Notes: generated from the letters alone by a model not told the origin. Shown: positions 51,739 to 61,300, counted from the stretch's first letter. The stretch: 64,000 nucleotides of DNA from Mesoflavibacter sp037029465 (GCF_037029465.1 NZ_JAYMEM010000018.1:35448-99447); one strand, 5' to 3'. A program made the numbers and translations.

Positions 51739-53061
51739 ATGAAAAAAAGTTTATTCTCATTAGCAGCTTTAGTGTTGGCTGGTTTTACAGCTAATGCTCA
51801 AGAAGTTAAGTATGAAGAGTATGATTTAGATAACGGTATGCACGTTATTTTACATCAAGACAATTCTGCACCAGTAGTTACTACTTCTGTAATGTATCAC
51901 GTTGGTGCTAAAGACGAAAATCCAGAGCGCACAGGTTTTGCTCACTTTTTTGAGCACCTTTTATTTGAAGGAACAGAAAACATTCCGCGTGGAGAATGGT
52001 TTAAAATAGTATCTTCTAATGGTGGTAGCAATAATGCTAACACTACAGACGACAGAACATATTACTACGAAGTATTCCCTTCTAACCAAGTTGAATTAGG
52101 TTTATGGATGGAATCTGAGCGTTTAATGCATCCTGTAATCAATCAAATTGGTGTAGACACTCAAAACGAAGTTGTTAAAGAAGAAAAACGTTTACGTGTA
52201 GACAACTCACCTTATGGTAAGTTTTTTGAAAACGTAAAGAAAAACATGTTTAAAAAACACCCTTACCGTTGGACAACCATTGGTGAGATGGAACATTTGG
52301 ATGCAGCAACTTTAGAAGAGTTTCAAGCATTTAATAAAAAATTCTATGTGCCAAACAATGCAGTATTGGTTGTTGCTGGAGACATAGACGTACCTCAGGT
52401 TAAAAAAATGATTAAAGATTATTTTGGGCCAATACCAAGAGGTGAAGAAATTACAAGAAACTTCCCAAAAGAAGATCCAATTACAGAGCAAATAGACGCA
52501 AAAGCTTACGACGCAAACATCCAAATACCTGCTGTTGTAGCTGCTTACCGTACGCCTTCTATGAAAGATAGAGATGCTTACGTTTTAGACATGTTATCTA
52601 CTTATTTAAGTAGCGGAAAATCTTCTGTACTTTACAAAAAATTAGTAGACGAAAAGAAAATGGCATTACAAGTTGGTGCTTTTAACAATAGTCAAGAAGA
52701 TTACGGAACTTACATTCTTTTTGGTCTTCCTTTAGGAGATGTAAAACTTTCTGACTTAATGAAAGAAATTGATGAAGAAATTGTAAAAGTTCAAAACGAA
52801 TTAATCTCAGAAAGAGACTATCAAAAACTTCAAAATCAATTTGAAAACCAATTTGTAAATTCTAACTCTAGTATTTCAGGTATTGCTAACTCTTTAGCTA
52901 GATACTACATGCTTTACGGTGATACAGATTTAATCAACTCAGAAATTGACATCTACAGATCTATCACAAGAGAAGAAATGCAGGAAGTAGCAAAAAAATA
53001 CTTAAACCCTAATCAACGTCTTGTATTAGAGTATTTACCAGAGGAAAAAGATAACAAATAA
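51739..53061 (+). CDS. M16 zinc protease, catalytic subunit
   Basis: A 440-residue periplasmic protease: signal peptide ending TANAQ, then the inverted zinc motif HFFEH at residues 69-73 with the downstream glutamate in NEVVKEEKRLRVDNSPYG. C-terminal M16C half has the R/Y substrate element. It forms a pair with the next gene, 49 bases downstream, as in two-subunit M16 peptidases that make a closed chamber. The 189-base upstream gap holds AT-rich DNA and no exact promoter match. Confidence 0.93.
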   Translation: MKKSLFSLAALVLAGFTANAQEVKYEEYDLDNGMHVILHQDNSAPVVTTSVMYHVGAKDENPERTGFAHFFEHLLFEGTENIPRGEWFKIVSSNGGSNNANTTDDRTYYYEVFPSNQVELGLWMESERLMHPVINQIGVDTQNEVVKEEKRLRVDNSPYGKFFENVKKNMFKKHPYRWTTIGEMEHLDAATLEEFQAFNKKFYVPNNAVLVVAGDIDVPQVKKMIKDYFGPIPRGEEITRNFPKEDPITEQIDAKAYDANIQIPAVVAAYRTPSMKDRDAYVLDMLSTYLSSGKSSVLYKKLVDEKKMALQVGAFNNSQEDYGTYILFGLPLGDVKLSDLMKEIDEEIVKVQNELISERDYQKLQNQFENQFVNSNSSISGIANSLARYYMLYGDTDLINSEIDIYRSITREEMQEVAKKYLNPNQRLVLEYLPEEKDNK

Positions 53062-53110
53062 GAAATGAAAATTAGCTTCGGCAATTTTTCAATTTAAAAT
53101 ATAAAACACA

Positions 53111-55189
53111 ATGAAAACAAAAATAACAGCCTTATTAGCCGTATTGTTCTTATCGATTTCTGCAACAGCACAAATTGATAGATCTGTACAACCTAAACCA
53201 GGTCCTGCTCCAACCATTACTTTAGAAGTACCAGGAGAATTTCAACTTAAAAATGGACTTAAAGTTTTAGTTGTAGAAAACCATAAATTACCACGTGTAT
53301 CTTACTCTTTAACTATTGACAATAAACCAATCGTAGAAGGAGACAAAGCAGGAGTATCTAGCATGCTTGGCGCAATGTTAGGTAATGGTACAACTAGCAT
53401 CTCTAAAGACGATTTTAATGATGAAATTGACTTTTTAGGAGCTAGATTAAACTTTGGATCTAGCAGCGCATATGCTTCTGGTTTATCTAAATACTCTGAG
53501 CGTATTATGGAGTTAATGGCAGACGCTGCAATCAATCCATTATTAACACAAGAAGAGTTTGACAAAGAAAAAACTAAAGTTTTAGAAGGTCTTAAAAACT
53601 CAGAAAAAAGTGTTTCTGCTGTAGCAGGTAGAGTTGGTTCTGCACTTGCTTACGGAAAAAAACATCCTTACGGTGAATTTGTAACCGAAGAAACAGTAAA
53701 CAACATCACGTTAGATAACGTAAGAGCATTTTACCAAAAATACTTTAACCCAAACAATGCTTACTTAGTTATTGTTGGTGATGTAGACTTTAAAACAGTA
53801 GAAAAAAACGTAAAAAAATACTTCAAAAACTGGGAAAAAGGTATCGATTTTACAACTAATGTAATCGAACCAAATCCAAATGTACCTACTACGCAAATCA
53901 ACTTTGTAGATATGCCTAACGCAGTACAATCTAACATTGCTGTAACTAACAATGTAGATTTAAAAATGAATGATGACGACTATCTTGCTGCAAAAGTTGC
54001 TAACTATATTCTTGGTGGTGGTGGTGAAGGTTATTTATTCTTAAACCTTCGTGAAGATAAAGGTTACACCTATGGATCTTATTCTAGTATAGGAGCAGAT
54101 AAATATGGTGCATCAAGATTTGAAGCTACTGCAGAAGTAAGAAATATGGTTACAGATAGCTCTGTAGTAGAAATGCTTAAAGAGGTAAACCGTATTAAAA
54201 ACGAAACGATTACTGAAGAAGCTTTAAAAAATGCAAAAGCTAAGTATGTAGGTAGTTTTATCATGTCTTTAGAACAACCACAAACTATTGCAAGAAATGC
54301 TCTAAACATTAAACTAAACAATCTTCCTGCAGATTACTACAAGACTTATTTATCAAGAATTAATGCACTTACAGTTCAAGACATTAAAGATGCAGCTAAT
54401 AAATATTTTAAGCCTGAAAACGCAAGAGTTATTATAGTTGGTAAAGGAAGCGAAGTAATACCTAACTTAGAAAAAACAGGATTACCTATTAAGTATTTTG
54501 ACAAATTTGCAAACCCTGTAGAAAAGCCAGTATTTTCTAAACCAATACCTGATGGTGTTACTGCAAAAATAGTAGTTGACAATTATTTAACAGCTGTTGG
54601 TGGAATAGACAAAATCAAAGCTGTAAAAACAGTACACATGAGTGGAGATGTAAAAATTGAAGGTGTGCCAATTCCTTTAACTGCTGAAGTAAAATACATG
54701 ATGCCAAATAAAGAATCTTTAGAAATGAATGCTGAAGGCATGGGTACATTAATGAAGCAAAAGTGGAATGGTACAACTGGATATATGGAGCAACAAGGAA
54801 TGAAAAGAGATATGACAGAAGATCAAATTGCAGAGAAAAAAGCAAGCCCAGCATTATTCCCAGAAACTGATTTGGACATGAACAATGTAAGCTTAGAAAG
54901 CATTGTTTCTATTAACGGAGAGGATAACTACAAAGTAAAAGTAGTTAATGGAGATAATGAAATTTTCCGTTATTACAATACGTCTACTAATTTATTAACT
55001 CAAGTAGAAAGTACTTCTGAAGCACAAGGTCAAGAAATTAAAACAGTTGTAACTTACAACAACTATTCTCCAGTTAACGGAGTACAGTTACCGTATGGTC
55101 AAACAATTGTTTCTGGACCACAGACGATAGCTATGAATTTTAAAGCAATTAAAGTTAACGAAGGTGTTACAGACGCAGACTTTGAATAA
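53111..55189 (+). CDS. M16 protease partner subunit with extra C-terminal domain
   Basis: A 692-residue periplasmic protein with signal peptide (ending SATAQ). Residues 40-470 are an M16 fold, but the HxxEH zinc site is replaced by SSMLGAMLGNG, so it is the non-catalytic partner, with the R/Y pair (GEGYLFLNLREDKGYTYG) intact. Residues 480-692 form a second domain resembling outer-membrane lipoprotein-sorting (LolA/LolB-like) folds: VDNYLTAVGGIDKIKAVKTV, YMMPNKESLEM. This extension is common in Bacteroidota partner subunits. Operon with the catalytic subunit; ends at a terminator. Confidence 0.9.
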   Translation: MKTKITALLAVLFLSISATAQIDRSVQPKPGPAPTITLEVPGEFQLKNGLKVLVVENHKLPRVSYSLTIDNKPIVEGDKAGVSSMLGAMLGNGTTSISKDDFNDEIDFLGARLNFGSSSAYASGLSKYSERIMELMADAAINPLLTQEEFDKEKTKVLEGLKNSEKSVSAVAGRVGSALAYGKKHPYGEFVTEETVNNITLDNVRAFYQKYFNPNNAYLVIVGDVDFKTVEKNVKKYFKNWEKGIDFTTNVIEPNPNVPTTQINFVDMPNAVQSNIAVTNNVDLKMNDDDYLAAKVANYILGGGGEGYLFLNLREDKGYTYGSYSSIGADKYGASRFEATAEVRNMVTDSSVVEMLKEVNRIKNETITEEALKNAKAKYVGSFIMSLEQPQTIARNALNIKLNNLPADYYKTYLSRINALTVQDIKDAANKYFKPENARVIIVGKGSEVIPNLEKTGLPIKYFDKFANPVEKPVFSKPIPDGVTAKIVVDNYLTAVGGIDKIKAVKTVHMSGDVKIEGVPIPLTAEVKYMMPNKESLEMNAEGMGTLMKQKWNGTTGYMEQQGMKRDMTEDQIAEKKASPALFPETDLDMNNVSLESIVSINGEDNYKVKVVNGDNEIFRYYNTSTNLLTQVESTSEAQGQEIKTVVTYNNYSPVNGVQLPYGQTIVSGPQTIAMNFKAIKVNEGVTDADFE

Positions 55190-55212
55190 TTAATTGTTTA
55201 TGATATTTATTA

Positions 55213-55248
55213 AAAATCCGGAGTTTAATTACTTCGGATTTTTTTTTG
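55213..55248. terminator. bidirectional terminator whose loop holds the EamA stop codon
   Basis: AAATCCGGAGT (55214-55224) pairs with ACTTCGGATTT (55231-55241); the 6-base loop 55225-55230 contains the minus-strand stop TAA of the EamA gene. T8 follows on the plus strand. Confidence 0.8.
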
Positions 55249-56121
55249 CTTTCTATTTGCTAAAAACACACCAAATAATATTATCAAACTACCCAAACCT
55301 TGGGTCCAACTAAAAGTTTCATTATCTAATAATCCCCAAATTAATGCTACAATTGGCATTATATAAGTTACAGAAGATGCAAACACAGGTGTTGACATCT
55401 GCACTAACTTATTAAATAAAACTTTGGCTAAAGCGGTACCAAAAAAAGATAAAACAACTACAAAACCAATAGAACTTACAAATTCTGATTGGTCTAAGTT
55501 TTCAACATTAAAAAAGTCAGTCAAAATCAACACCAATAATGCAGGAATAAAAATTATAACATAATTACCTGCTGCAATACTTAATGGTTTAACATGTTGC
55601 AAATAAGTTTTTATAACATTTACATTAATTGCATACATAATTGTAGATGCAATTACAAAACCTGCATACCAATAATTTTGATTTGGATTTAGATCTGCTC
55701 CTTCAAGTATCAAAATAGAAGTTCCTACAAAACCAATTACAATCCCAATAACTTGCCTAGTATTTGTCGCTATTTTAAAAACAGCAGCACCTAACAAAAC
55801 CGTATTTAAAGGCACTAAACTATTTAAAATAGAAGCCACAGCACTATCAATTTCAGTTTCTGCTATAGCAAAGAAAAACGCAGGAAAAAATGAACCTACA
55901 AAACCTGAAAGCGCTATCCATTTCCAGTCTTCTTTTTTGAGAAGCTTCAATTTATTATAACCAACAATAAACAAAAATACACCGGTAATAATCGTGCGTA
56001 AAGCTCCTAATTGATAAGCATTTAATCCTATCAATGCCTTTTTTATCAGGATAAAAGATGTACCCCAAATTAAAGACAACATTAATAGGTAAACCCATTT
56101 TAAATAATCATTATTTTGCAT
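55225..56121 (-). CDS. EamA/DMT family transporter
   Basis: A 298-residue permease with ten membrane helices in two EamA repeats: LMLSLIWGTSFILIKKALIGLNAYQLGALR in the first (residues 10-40) and VTYIMPIVALIWGLLDNETFSWTQ in the second. Substrate unknown; family members export amino acids or metabolites. The ATG at 56121 is chosen over the TTG at 56127. Convergent with the M16 operon, whose terminator overlaps its last codons. Confidence 0.9.
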   Translation of the reverse strand: MQNNDYLKWVYLLMLSLIWGTSFILIKKALIGLNAYQLGALRTIITGVFLFIVGYNKLKLLKKEDWKWIALSGFVGSFFPAFFFAIAETEIDSAVASILNSLVPLNTVLLGAAVFKIATNTRQVIGIVIGFVGTSILILEGADLNPNQNYWYAGFVIASTIMYAINVNVIKTYLQHVKPLSIAAGNYVIIFIPALLVLILTDFFNVENLDQSEFVSSIGFVVVLSFFGTALAKVLFNKLVQMSTPVFASSVTYIMPIVALIWGLLDNETFSWTQGLGSLIILFGVFLANRKQKKIRSN

Positions 56122-56178
56122 AGTCAATTTTTACACTACAAAAATGGAATAATAAATACAATAATTAACAATATTTCT

Positions 56179-56186
56179 TAGTTTTG
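56179..56186 (+). promoter_or_regulatory. TAnnTTTG promoter for the HMA lipoprotein gene
   Basis: TAGTTTTG 34 bases before the ATG at 56221. Confidence 0.5.
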
Positions 56187-56220
56187 TAATCTATTCAGTA
56201 ATAATTAAATACTATATAAA

Positions 56221-56733
56221 ATGAAATTATTTAAAAATATATTAGCTTTAGCTATTGTCACTCTTTTTGCGTTTAGTTGTAAAAACGAAGCACAACCAGA
56301 AGTAGTAACTTCTCCAAATTCTGAAGCTACAACAACTACAGAAGTTGCTAAATTAGATCCAAACGCTAATTATGCTAAAGCAGAATTTACTATCGAAGGA
56401 ATGACTTGCGCAATGGGATGTGCAAAGACTATCGAGAAAAAAATGGCTAAAATGGAAGGTGTAAAATCTGCAACAGTAGATTTTGACAAAAAATTAGCAA
56501 TGGTAGAATATGATGATGCTAAAGTAACTCCTGAAAGTTTAGAAAACACAGTTACAAGTGTTGCAGACCAATACAGTGTAAAAGACATGAAAACTGTAGA
56601 AAGTTTTACTAAAGACAAAAAAGAATGTTCTGCAAAATGTAAAGAAAAATGTGCAAACAAAACAGATGCAGAAAAAATGGCTTGCAAAGAAACGTGCAAA
56701 AAAACTTGTGCAGAAAAAGCTAAAAAAGCCTAA
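56221..56733 (+). CDS. HMA-domain lipoprotein with a cysteine-rich tail
   Basis: A 170-residue lipoprotein (lipobox FAFSC, Cys20). An HMA metal-binding domain spans residues 52-115, with GMTCAMGC: the two cysteines are spaced CxxxC rather than the usual CxxC. The tail carries two copies of CxxxCxxxC (CSAKCKEKC and CKETCKKTC) in a charged helix. Such i/i+4 spacing puts thiols on one face of a helix, so copper or other soft-metal binding at the envelope is likely (inference). Single gene with promoter and terminator. Confidence 0.82.
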   Translation: MKLFKNILALAIVTLFAFSCKNEAQPEVVTSPNSEATTTTEVAKLDPNANYAKAEFTIEGMTCAMGCAKTIEKKMAKMEGVKSATVDFDKKLAMVEYDDAKVTPESLENTVTSVADQYSVKDMKTVESFTKDKKECSAKCKEKCANKTDAEKMACKETCKKTCAEKAKKA

Positions 56734-56754
56734 GACATTTAAAAATTAATAATA

Positions 56755-56782
56755 AAAAGCCTCGATTAGTCGAGGCTTTTTT
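56755..56782 (+). terminator. terminator after the HMA lipoprotein gene
   Basis: AAAAGCCTCGA (56755-56765) / TCGAGGCTTTT (56770-56780), a perfect 11-bp stem with a T-run. Confidence 0.9.
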
Positions 56783-56832
56783 ATGCTTATAAAATCATTA
56801 AATATTCATATTTTGGATAAAATTTATTAAAG

Positions 56833-57660
56833 ATGAAAAATAGGGTTTTCTTATTCATTACAATTTTGTGTGCTTATTTTATAAAAGCTCAAACATTACC
56901 TCAAACCATTAGTGATACAACTTTTACTATTGGTAAAACAGTTAAAATTAAATCTGAAATATTGAATGAAAACAGAGAATTAAACATTTATTTACCTGCA
57001 TCTTACAATCTAGACAGTTTAAAGACCTATCCTGTAATCTATTTATTAGACGGTTCTAAAGACGAAGATTTTATACATATTTCAGGAATTGTACAGTTTG
57101 GTTCGTTTTCTTGGATTAATATGTTGCCAGAGTCTATTGTTGTAGGAATTGCTAATGTAGACAGAAAAAGAGACTTTACATATCCATCTAAAAATGAACT
57201 TGACCAAAAAGAATTTCCTTCATCTGGAAAATCTGAAAAATTTATAAGTTTTATTGAATCAGAACTTCAGCCTTACATAAACTCTAAATTTAGAACTACA
57301 AACAATACTACAATTATTGACCAATCTTTAGGCGGATTATTAGCTACTGAAATACTATTAAAAAAACCAGATCTTTTTGACAATTATATTATTGTTAGTC
57401 CTAGTTTGTGGTGGGATGATGAAAATTTATTAAACTTCAAACCTATTAATTATAACAATAATAAATCTATTTACATAGCAGTTGGTAAAGAAGGGCAAGT
57501 TATGGAACGTACAGCCAAAGAACTTCACAAAAAACTAAACTCTAATAAAAAACAAAACACAAGGTTGCTTTTTAACTTTTTAGAAAATAAAACTCACGGA
57601 GATGCTTTACATATTGCAGTATATGATGCTTTTGAGAAAATTTATAGTTCTAAAAAATAA
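56833..57660 (+). CDS. secreted alpha/beta-hydrolase (esterase D / Fes-like)
   Basis: A 275-residue secreted hydrolase (signal peptide ending FIKAQ). NRELNIYLPASYNLDSLKTYPVIYLLDG is the esterase-D-type first strand region; DQSLGGLLA is the nucleophile elbow with Ser, where most members have GxSxGG, so the first Gly is Asp. The likely catalytic His is in NKTHGDALH. Family members cut acyl esters, siderophore esters or S-formylglutathione; which applies cannot be told. Convergent with gldD (1-base gap). Confidence 0.85.
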   Translation: MKNRVFLFITILCAYFIKAQTLPQTISDTTFTIGKTVKIKSEILNENRELNIYLPASYNLDSLKTYPVIYLLDGSKDEDFIHISGIVQFGSFSWINMLPESIVVGIANVDRKRDFTYPSKNELDQKEFPSSGKSEKFISFIESELQPYINSKFRTTNNTTIIDQSLGGLLATEILLKKPDLFDNYIIVSPSLWWDDENLLNFKPINYNNNKSIYIAVGKEGQVMERTAKELHKKLNSNKKQNTRLLFNFLENKTHGDALHIAVYDAFEKIYSSKK

Positions 57661-57661
57661 A

Positions 57662-58246
57662 TTATTTCCACTCTAAAGTTTCCATTATATGCTTAATATC
57701 TTTTTGCAGATAGTTTGCTGCAGGTAATATAGAATCGTAATTAGGTTTTGCGTAAAAATATAAAGAACCTGTTAAAAAGTGCTTTGTACTATCTGTAACA
57801 TAAAATTGTGATTGGCTTGCGGCATTACCACCAACTTCGTAAAACATTCCGTAAACCTTTCGTTCTTTATTATCATAAACTTGCTCTACAATTTCATCAG
57901 CTTTACGTGTGTGCTCTTGTGTAAAATTTTGTGCGTCTTTTAAAAACTTGGTTAATTCTTCTTCGTCATGTATCGTTTTATAAGTAAGATAAATTGTTCC
58001 TTTTAATTTATCATACTCTAAGTTTAACCCAAAACTACTTGGATCATTAGGAATGGTTTTAATTTTAACGGTATCACTAAGTGTATTTCTTTCAAAAGAA
58101 AACGGTAATTGTTTATTATAACTTTTATAAGTTGCTTCTGGATACTCTAACCTTAAATACCCTTTTGGTTTTGGTACAGGATCTTCTGCGCAACTGGTTA
58201 ATAAGAGTAAACCTAAAAGTAAATATGTTAGTTTTTGTATCATCAA
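57662..58246 (-). CDS. gldD: gliding motility lipoprotein GldD
   Basis: A 194-residue lipoprotein (lipobox LLLTSC, Cys19), with KPKGYLRLEYPEATY and YGMFYEVGGNAASQSQFYVTDSTKHFLTGSLYF matching GldD, needed for gliding and, in Flavobacterium johnsoniae, for chitin use through the type IX secretion system. Directly follows gldE (13-base gap), the usual order. Confidence 0.93.
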   Translation of the reverse strand: MMIQKLTYLLLGLLLLTSCAEDPVPKPKGYLRLEYPEATYKSYNKQLPFSFERNTLSDTVKIKTIPNDPSSFGLNLEYDKLKGTIYLTYKTIHDEEELTKFLKDAQNFTQEHTRKADEIVEQVYDNKERKVYGMFYEVGGNAASQSQFYVTDSTKHFLTGSLYFYAKPNYDSILPAANYLQKDIKHIMETLEWK

Positions 58247-58259
58247 TTCTACATTTTGG

Positions 58260-59564
58260 TTAGGGCAAAGTTACCTTAACACGCTTAATACGTTTTTTAT
58301 CTAAAGACTCTATAGTAAAAACGTAATTTTCAAATTTTATTTTACTGTTTCGTTTAGGAAAACCTCCAGAGTTTTCTAAAATAAACCCAGCTAAAGTTTC
58401 GGCTTCTCCTTTATTGTCTTCAAAAACAGTATCGTCTTCAAGTTTTATAATTTTATAAAAATCTTTCAATGCTGTTTTACCTTCAAAAACATAATTTTTA
58501 TCATCTAGCTTAGAAAAGATTAAATCTTCGTCATCAAACTCGTCACTAATATCACCAACAATTTCTTCTATAATATCTTCTAAAGAAACCAAGCCTGAAG
58601 TTCCACCATATTCATCAACTACAACAGCAAGGTGTACTTTTTTCTCTTGAAATTCTGACATTAAATCATCCAATTTTTTGTTTTCTGGCACAAAAAATGG
58701 ATCACGTAAAAGTGATGTCCAATCAAATTCTTTTTCATTTAAATAAGGCAACAAGTCTTTTACGTATAGAATACCTTTTATATTATCCATATTATCTTGG
58801 TAAACTGGTATTCTGGAATAACCGTTGGCTACAATTTCTTCTACAATTTCAGCGTAAGTTTGATCTATACTTAATGCAAATACATCAATACGTGGTTGCA
58901 TAACTTGTTTGGTATCTGTATTACCAAAACTTACAATACCTTGTAATATTTTTTGCTCTTCTTTGGTTGTATCATGCTCGCTTGTTAGCTCTAGTGCTTG
59001 AGATAATTGATCTACACTAAGGTTTGATTTTTGTTTTCCTAATCGGCTATGTATTGTTAATGTTATAGCGCGCATTGGTAAACTTAACGGAGAAAAAACA
59101 ACATCTAAAACACGTAAAGGATATGCCATAAAAGTGGCGAATTTTAAATTATTACGGCTAGCATATATTTTTGGCAAAATTTCTCCAAAAAGCAAAATTA
59201 AAAAAGTAACAACTACTACATCAACTATAAATTTTATTAAAGTAGATGTAATACTTTTAAACATAAACTCACTTAAAAAAGCAAACAAAATTACTATACC
59301 AATATTTATAAAATTATTTGCCACCAATATGGTTGCCAGTAGTTTTTTTGGTCGTTCTAAAAGCTTGGTAATTATTTTTATTTGGTTTTTTGTAGCTAGT
59401 TCTTCGTCTTCTAAGTCTGTTCTTGACAGAGAAAATAAAGCAACTTCTGCTCCAGAAATTAATGCAGAACCAATTAAAAGAACTATTAAAAGTACAAATC
59501 CTAGTACTATATTTATATTAGTACTAGCTAAAAGTAAGATAAAACACGAGGGTTCAGGATCCAT
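58260..59564 (-). CDS. gldE: gliding motility-associated protein GldE (CorC/HlyC-like)
   Basis: A 434-residue inner-membrane protein: DUF21/CNNM helices (residues about 15-150, ALISGAEVALFSLSRTDLE), two CBS domains (QPRIDVFALS to LPYLN and ENKKLDDLMSEFQEKKVHLAVVVDEYGGTSGLVSLEDI), and a C-terminal CorC/HlyC domain. GldE partially supports GldD function in gliding bacteria; ion transport is inferred from the family. Lies between ssb and gldD in one operon. Confidence 0.93.
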   Translation of the reverse strand: MDPEPSCFILLLASTNINIVLGFVLLIVLLIGSALISGAEVALFSLSRTDLEDEELATKNQIKIITKLLERPKKLLATILVANNFINIGIVILFAFLSEFMFKSITSTLIKFIVDVVVVTFLILLFGEILPKIYASRNNLKFATFMAYPLRVLDVVFSPLSLPMRAITLTIHSRLGKQKSNLSVDQLSQALELTSEHDTTKEEQKILQGIVSFGNTDTKQVMQPRIDVFALSIDQTYAEIVEEIVANGYSRIPVYQDNMDNIKGILYVKDLLPYLNEKEFDWTSLLRDPFFVPENKKLDDLMSEFQEKKVHLAVVVDEYGGTSGLVSLEDIIEEIVGDISDEFDDEDLIFSKLDDKNYVFEGKTALKDFYKIIKLEDDTVFEDNKGEAETLAGFILENSGGFPKRNSKIKFENYVFTIESLDKKRIKRVKVTLP

Positions 59565-59574
59565 ATAATATTAC

Positions 59575-60030
59575 TTAAAAAGGAAGATCGTCATTATCGT
59601 CTTCTATAGGTTGTGTATTTGGTGTTTCTGGTTTTGGTGTTTGTTGTTGCATAGGTTTTGCTTGTGCGTTACCTTGCATAGCTTCAGATTCATTTTTATT
59701 ACTTAAAAACGTAAAATCTGTCACTTGTATTTCGGTACTATAACGGTCGTTACCAGAATCGTCTTGCCATTTTCTAGTTTTTATACGACCTTCAACATAT
59801 ATTTTATCACCTTTTGAAAGGTATTTTTCACATATTTCTGCCGCTTTGTTACGTACTACAATATTATGCCATTCGGTATTGCTTACACGCTCGTTAGTTT
59901 GCTTATTGGTATAAGTCTCATTAGTTGCTAAAGGAAAACGTCCTATGCAACCGCCACCTTCAAAATAGTGCATTTTTACTTCGTCTCCTAAATGCCCAAT
60001 TAGCATTACTTTATTAAGTGTTCCTGACAT
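59575..60030 (-). CDS. ssb: single-stranded DNA-binding protein
   Basis: A 151-residue SSB: OB-fold MSGTLNKVMLIGHLGDEVKMHYF, NTEWHNIVVRNKAAEICEKYLSKGDKIYVEGRI, then a Gln/Pro-rich linker and acidic tail EDDNDDLPF, the docking peptide for repair and replication partners. It lies 10 bases before gldE and 92 bases after mutY; own promoter at 60052-60059. Confidence 0.97.
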   Translation of the reverse strand: MSGTLNKVMLIGHLGDEVKMHYFEGGGCIGRFPLATNETYTNKQTNERVSNTEWHNIVVRNKAAEICEKYLSKGDKIYVEGRIKTRKWQDDSGNDRYSTEIQVTDFTFLSNKNESEAMQGNAQAKPMQQQTPKPETPNTQPIEDDNDDLPF

Positions 60031-60051
60031 AAATATTGAATATTAAGGACG

Positions 60052-60059
60052 CAAAATTA
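60052..60059 (-). promoter_or_regulatory. TAnnTTTG promoter for ssb-gldE-gldD
   Basis: TAATTTTG on the minus strand, 21 bases before the ssb ATG. Confidence 0.6.
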
Positions 60060-60122
60060 CAGAATTGCGTCTGTATGTTACTAAAATTAATAATTTTTTT
60101 TGAAGTGAATGAATTTTGGATT

Positions 60123-61163
60123 TCAAAAATTAAATTTATCGATAAAGTTTCCTATCAAAATAGGCACAGGATAGTCTTCTATGGTAGAAATATCAATACC
60201 ATTTTCAATTCTTTCATCTAAACTTACTATCCAAAACTTAGTGTGTAAATGTTGATGCGATAGCTTGTGTATTATATCTGTATCATTATATAAATGAATA
60301 TCAAAATCCTTTCCTTCAAGAATACCTAAACTTTCAATATTAGACTTTATATTATTGTAAGTTGAAGGTTTTTCAGTTTCAATTAATGGAAATTGATATA
60401 AGTTTTGCCAAATGCCACTTCCTATACGTTGCTCTAAAATAGTTTGCTTATTTTCAGAAATAATGACTATAAAATTAAAATACTTATTAGTGATCTTAGT
60501 TTTTTTGAGCTTAACAGGTAATACATCAATTTTATTTTCTTTCAATGCCAAACAACTTGTTTTAAAAGGACAAATACTACAATCTGGATTTTTAGGTTTG
60601 CACTGTCTTGCACCAAACTCCATTATAGCTTGATTAAAAATAGCAGGTTGCTTTTTATCTATTAATTCTTGCGCTAATGCTTTAAATTCTTTTTGTCCTG
60701 GTGTAGAGTTTATTGGTGTTTTAATTCCAAAAATTCTTGATAATGCTCTGTAAACATTACCATCAACAACAGCAGTCACTTCGTCAAAACAAATAGAAGC
60801 AATTGCACTAGCGGTATAATCTCCAACTCCTTTTAACTTTAAAATCTCTTTATATGTATTAGGAAAAACACCATCAAGTTCATTCACTATATATTTTGCC
60901 GACCAATGTAAATTTCTTGCGCGTGAGTAATAGCCTAATCCTTGCCATAATTTTAACACTTCTTCTTCATTGGCGTTTGCAAGGTCAAAAACTGTCGGAA
61001 ATTGACGTGTAAAAGCATGATAATAAGGTGTACCTTGAGCCACTTGGGTTTGCTGTAAGATGATTTCAGAAAGCCAGATATAATAAGGGTTAGTCGTGTT
61101 ACGCCAAGGTAAGTCACGCTTGTTTCCTGTATACCAATTAATTAAGTTTTTTGAAAAATTCAT
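60123..61163 (-). CDS. mutY: A/G-specific adenine glycosylase MutY
   Basis: A 346-residue base-excision repair enzyme that removes adenine opposite 8-oxoguanine. HhH-GPD domain with LSEIILQQTQVAQGTPYY and LKGVGDYTASAIASICFDE (catalytic Asp in VVDGNVYRALSR), an iron-sulfur cluster loop CKPKNPDCSICPFKTSC (C-x6-C-x2-C-x5-C), and a C-terminal NUDT1-like domain. The order mutY-ssb-gldE-gldD is the usual one in flavobacteria. TACTTTTG promoter at 61187-61194. Confidence 0.96.
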   Translation of the reverse strand: MNFSKNLINWYTGNKRDLPWRNTTNPYYIWLSEIILQQTQVAQGTPYYHAFTRQFPTVFDLANANEEEVLKLWQGLGYYSRARNLHWSAKYIVNELDGVFPNTYKEILKLKGVGDYTASAIASICFDEVTAVVDGNVYRALSRIFGIKTPINSTPGQKEFKALAQELIDKKQPAIFNQAIMEFGARQCKPKNPDCSICPFKTSCLALKENKIDVLPVKLKKTKITNKYFNFIVIISENKQTILEQRIGSGIWQNLYQFPLIETEKPSTYNNIKSNIESLGILEGKDFDIHLYNDTDIIHKLSHQHLHTKFWIVSLDERIENGIDISTIEDYPVPILIGNFIDKFNF

Positions 61164-61186
61164 AGAGCTAAAAACTATAAGAAAAA

Positions 61187-61194
61187 CAAAAGTA
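61187..61194 (-). promoter_or_regulatory. TAnnTTTG promoter for mutY
   Basis: TACTTTTG on the minus strand, 23 bases before the mutY ATG. Confidence 0.55.
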
Positions 61195-61251
61195 AAGTTT
61201 ATAGCATTAAATTTTAATGAATTAGGTTTGAAATATTGAATATTAAATGCC

Positions 61252-61259
61252 TATATTTG
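61252..61259 (+). promoter_or_regulatory. TAnnTTTG promoter with -33 TTTG for HU
   Basis: TATATTTG with TTTG (61227-61230) 21 bases upstream; 41 bases before the HU ATG. One of the two clearest promoters in the window. Confidence 0.8.
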
Positions 61260-61300
61260 CCAACCCTTAAAAATTTTAATAACCCAAATAATAAAAGAAA

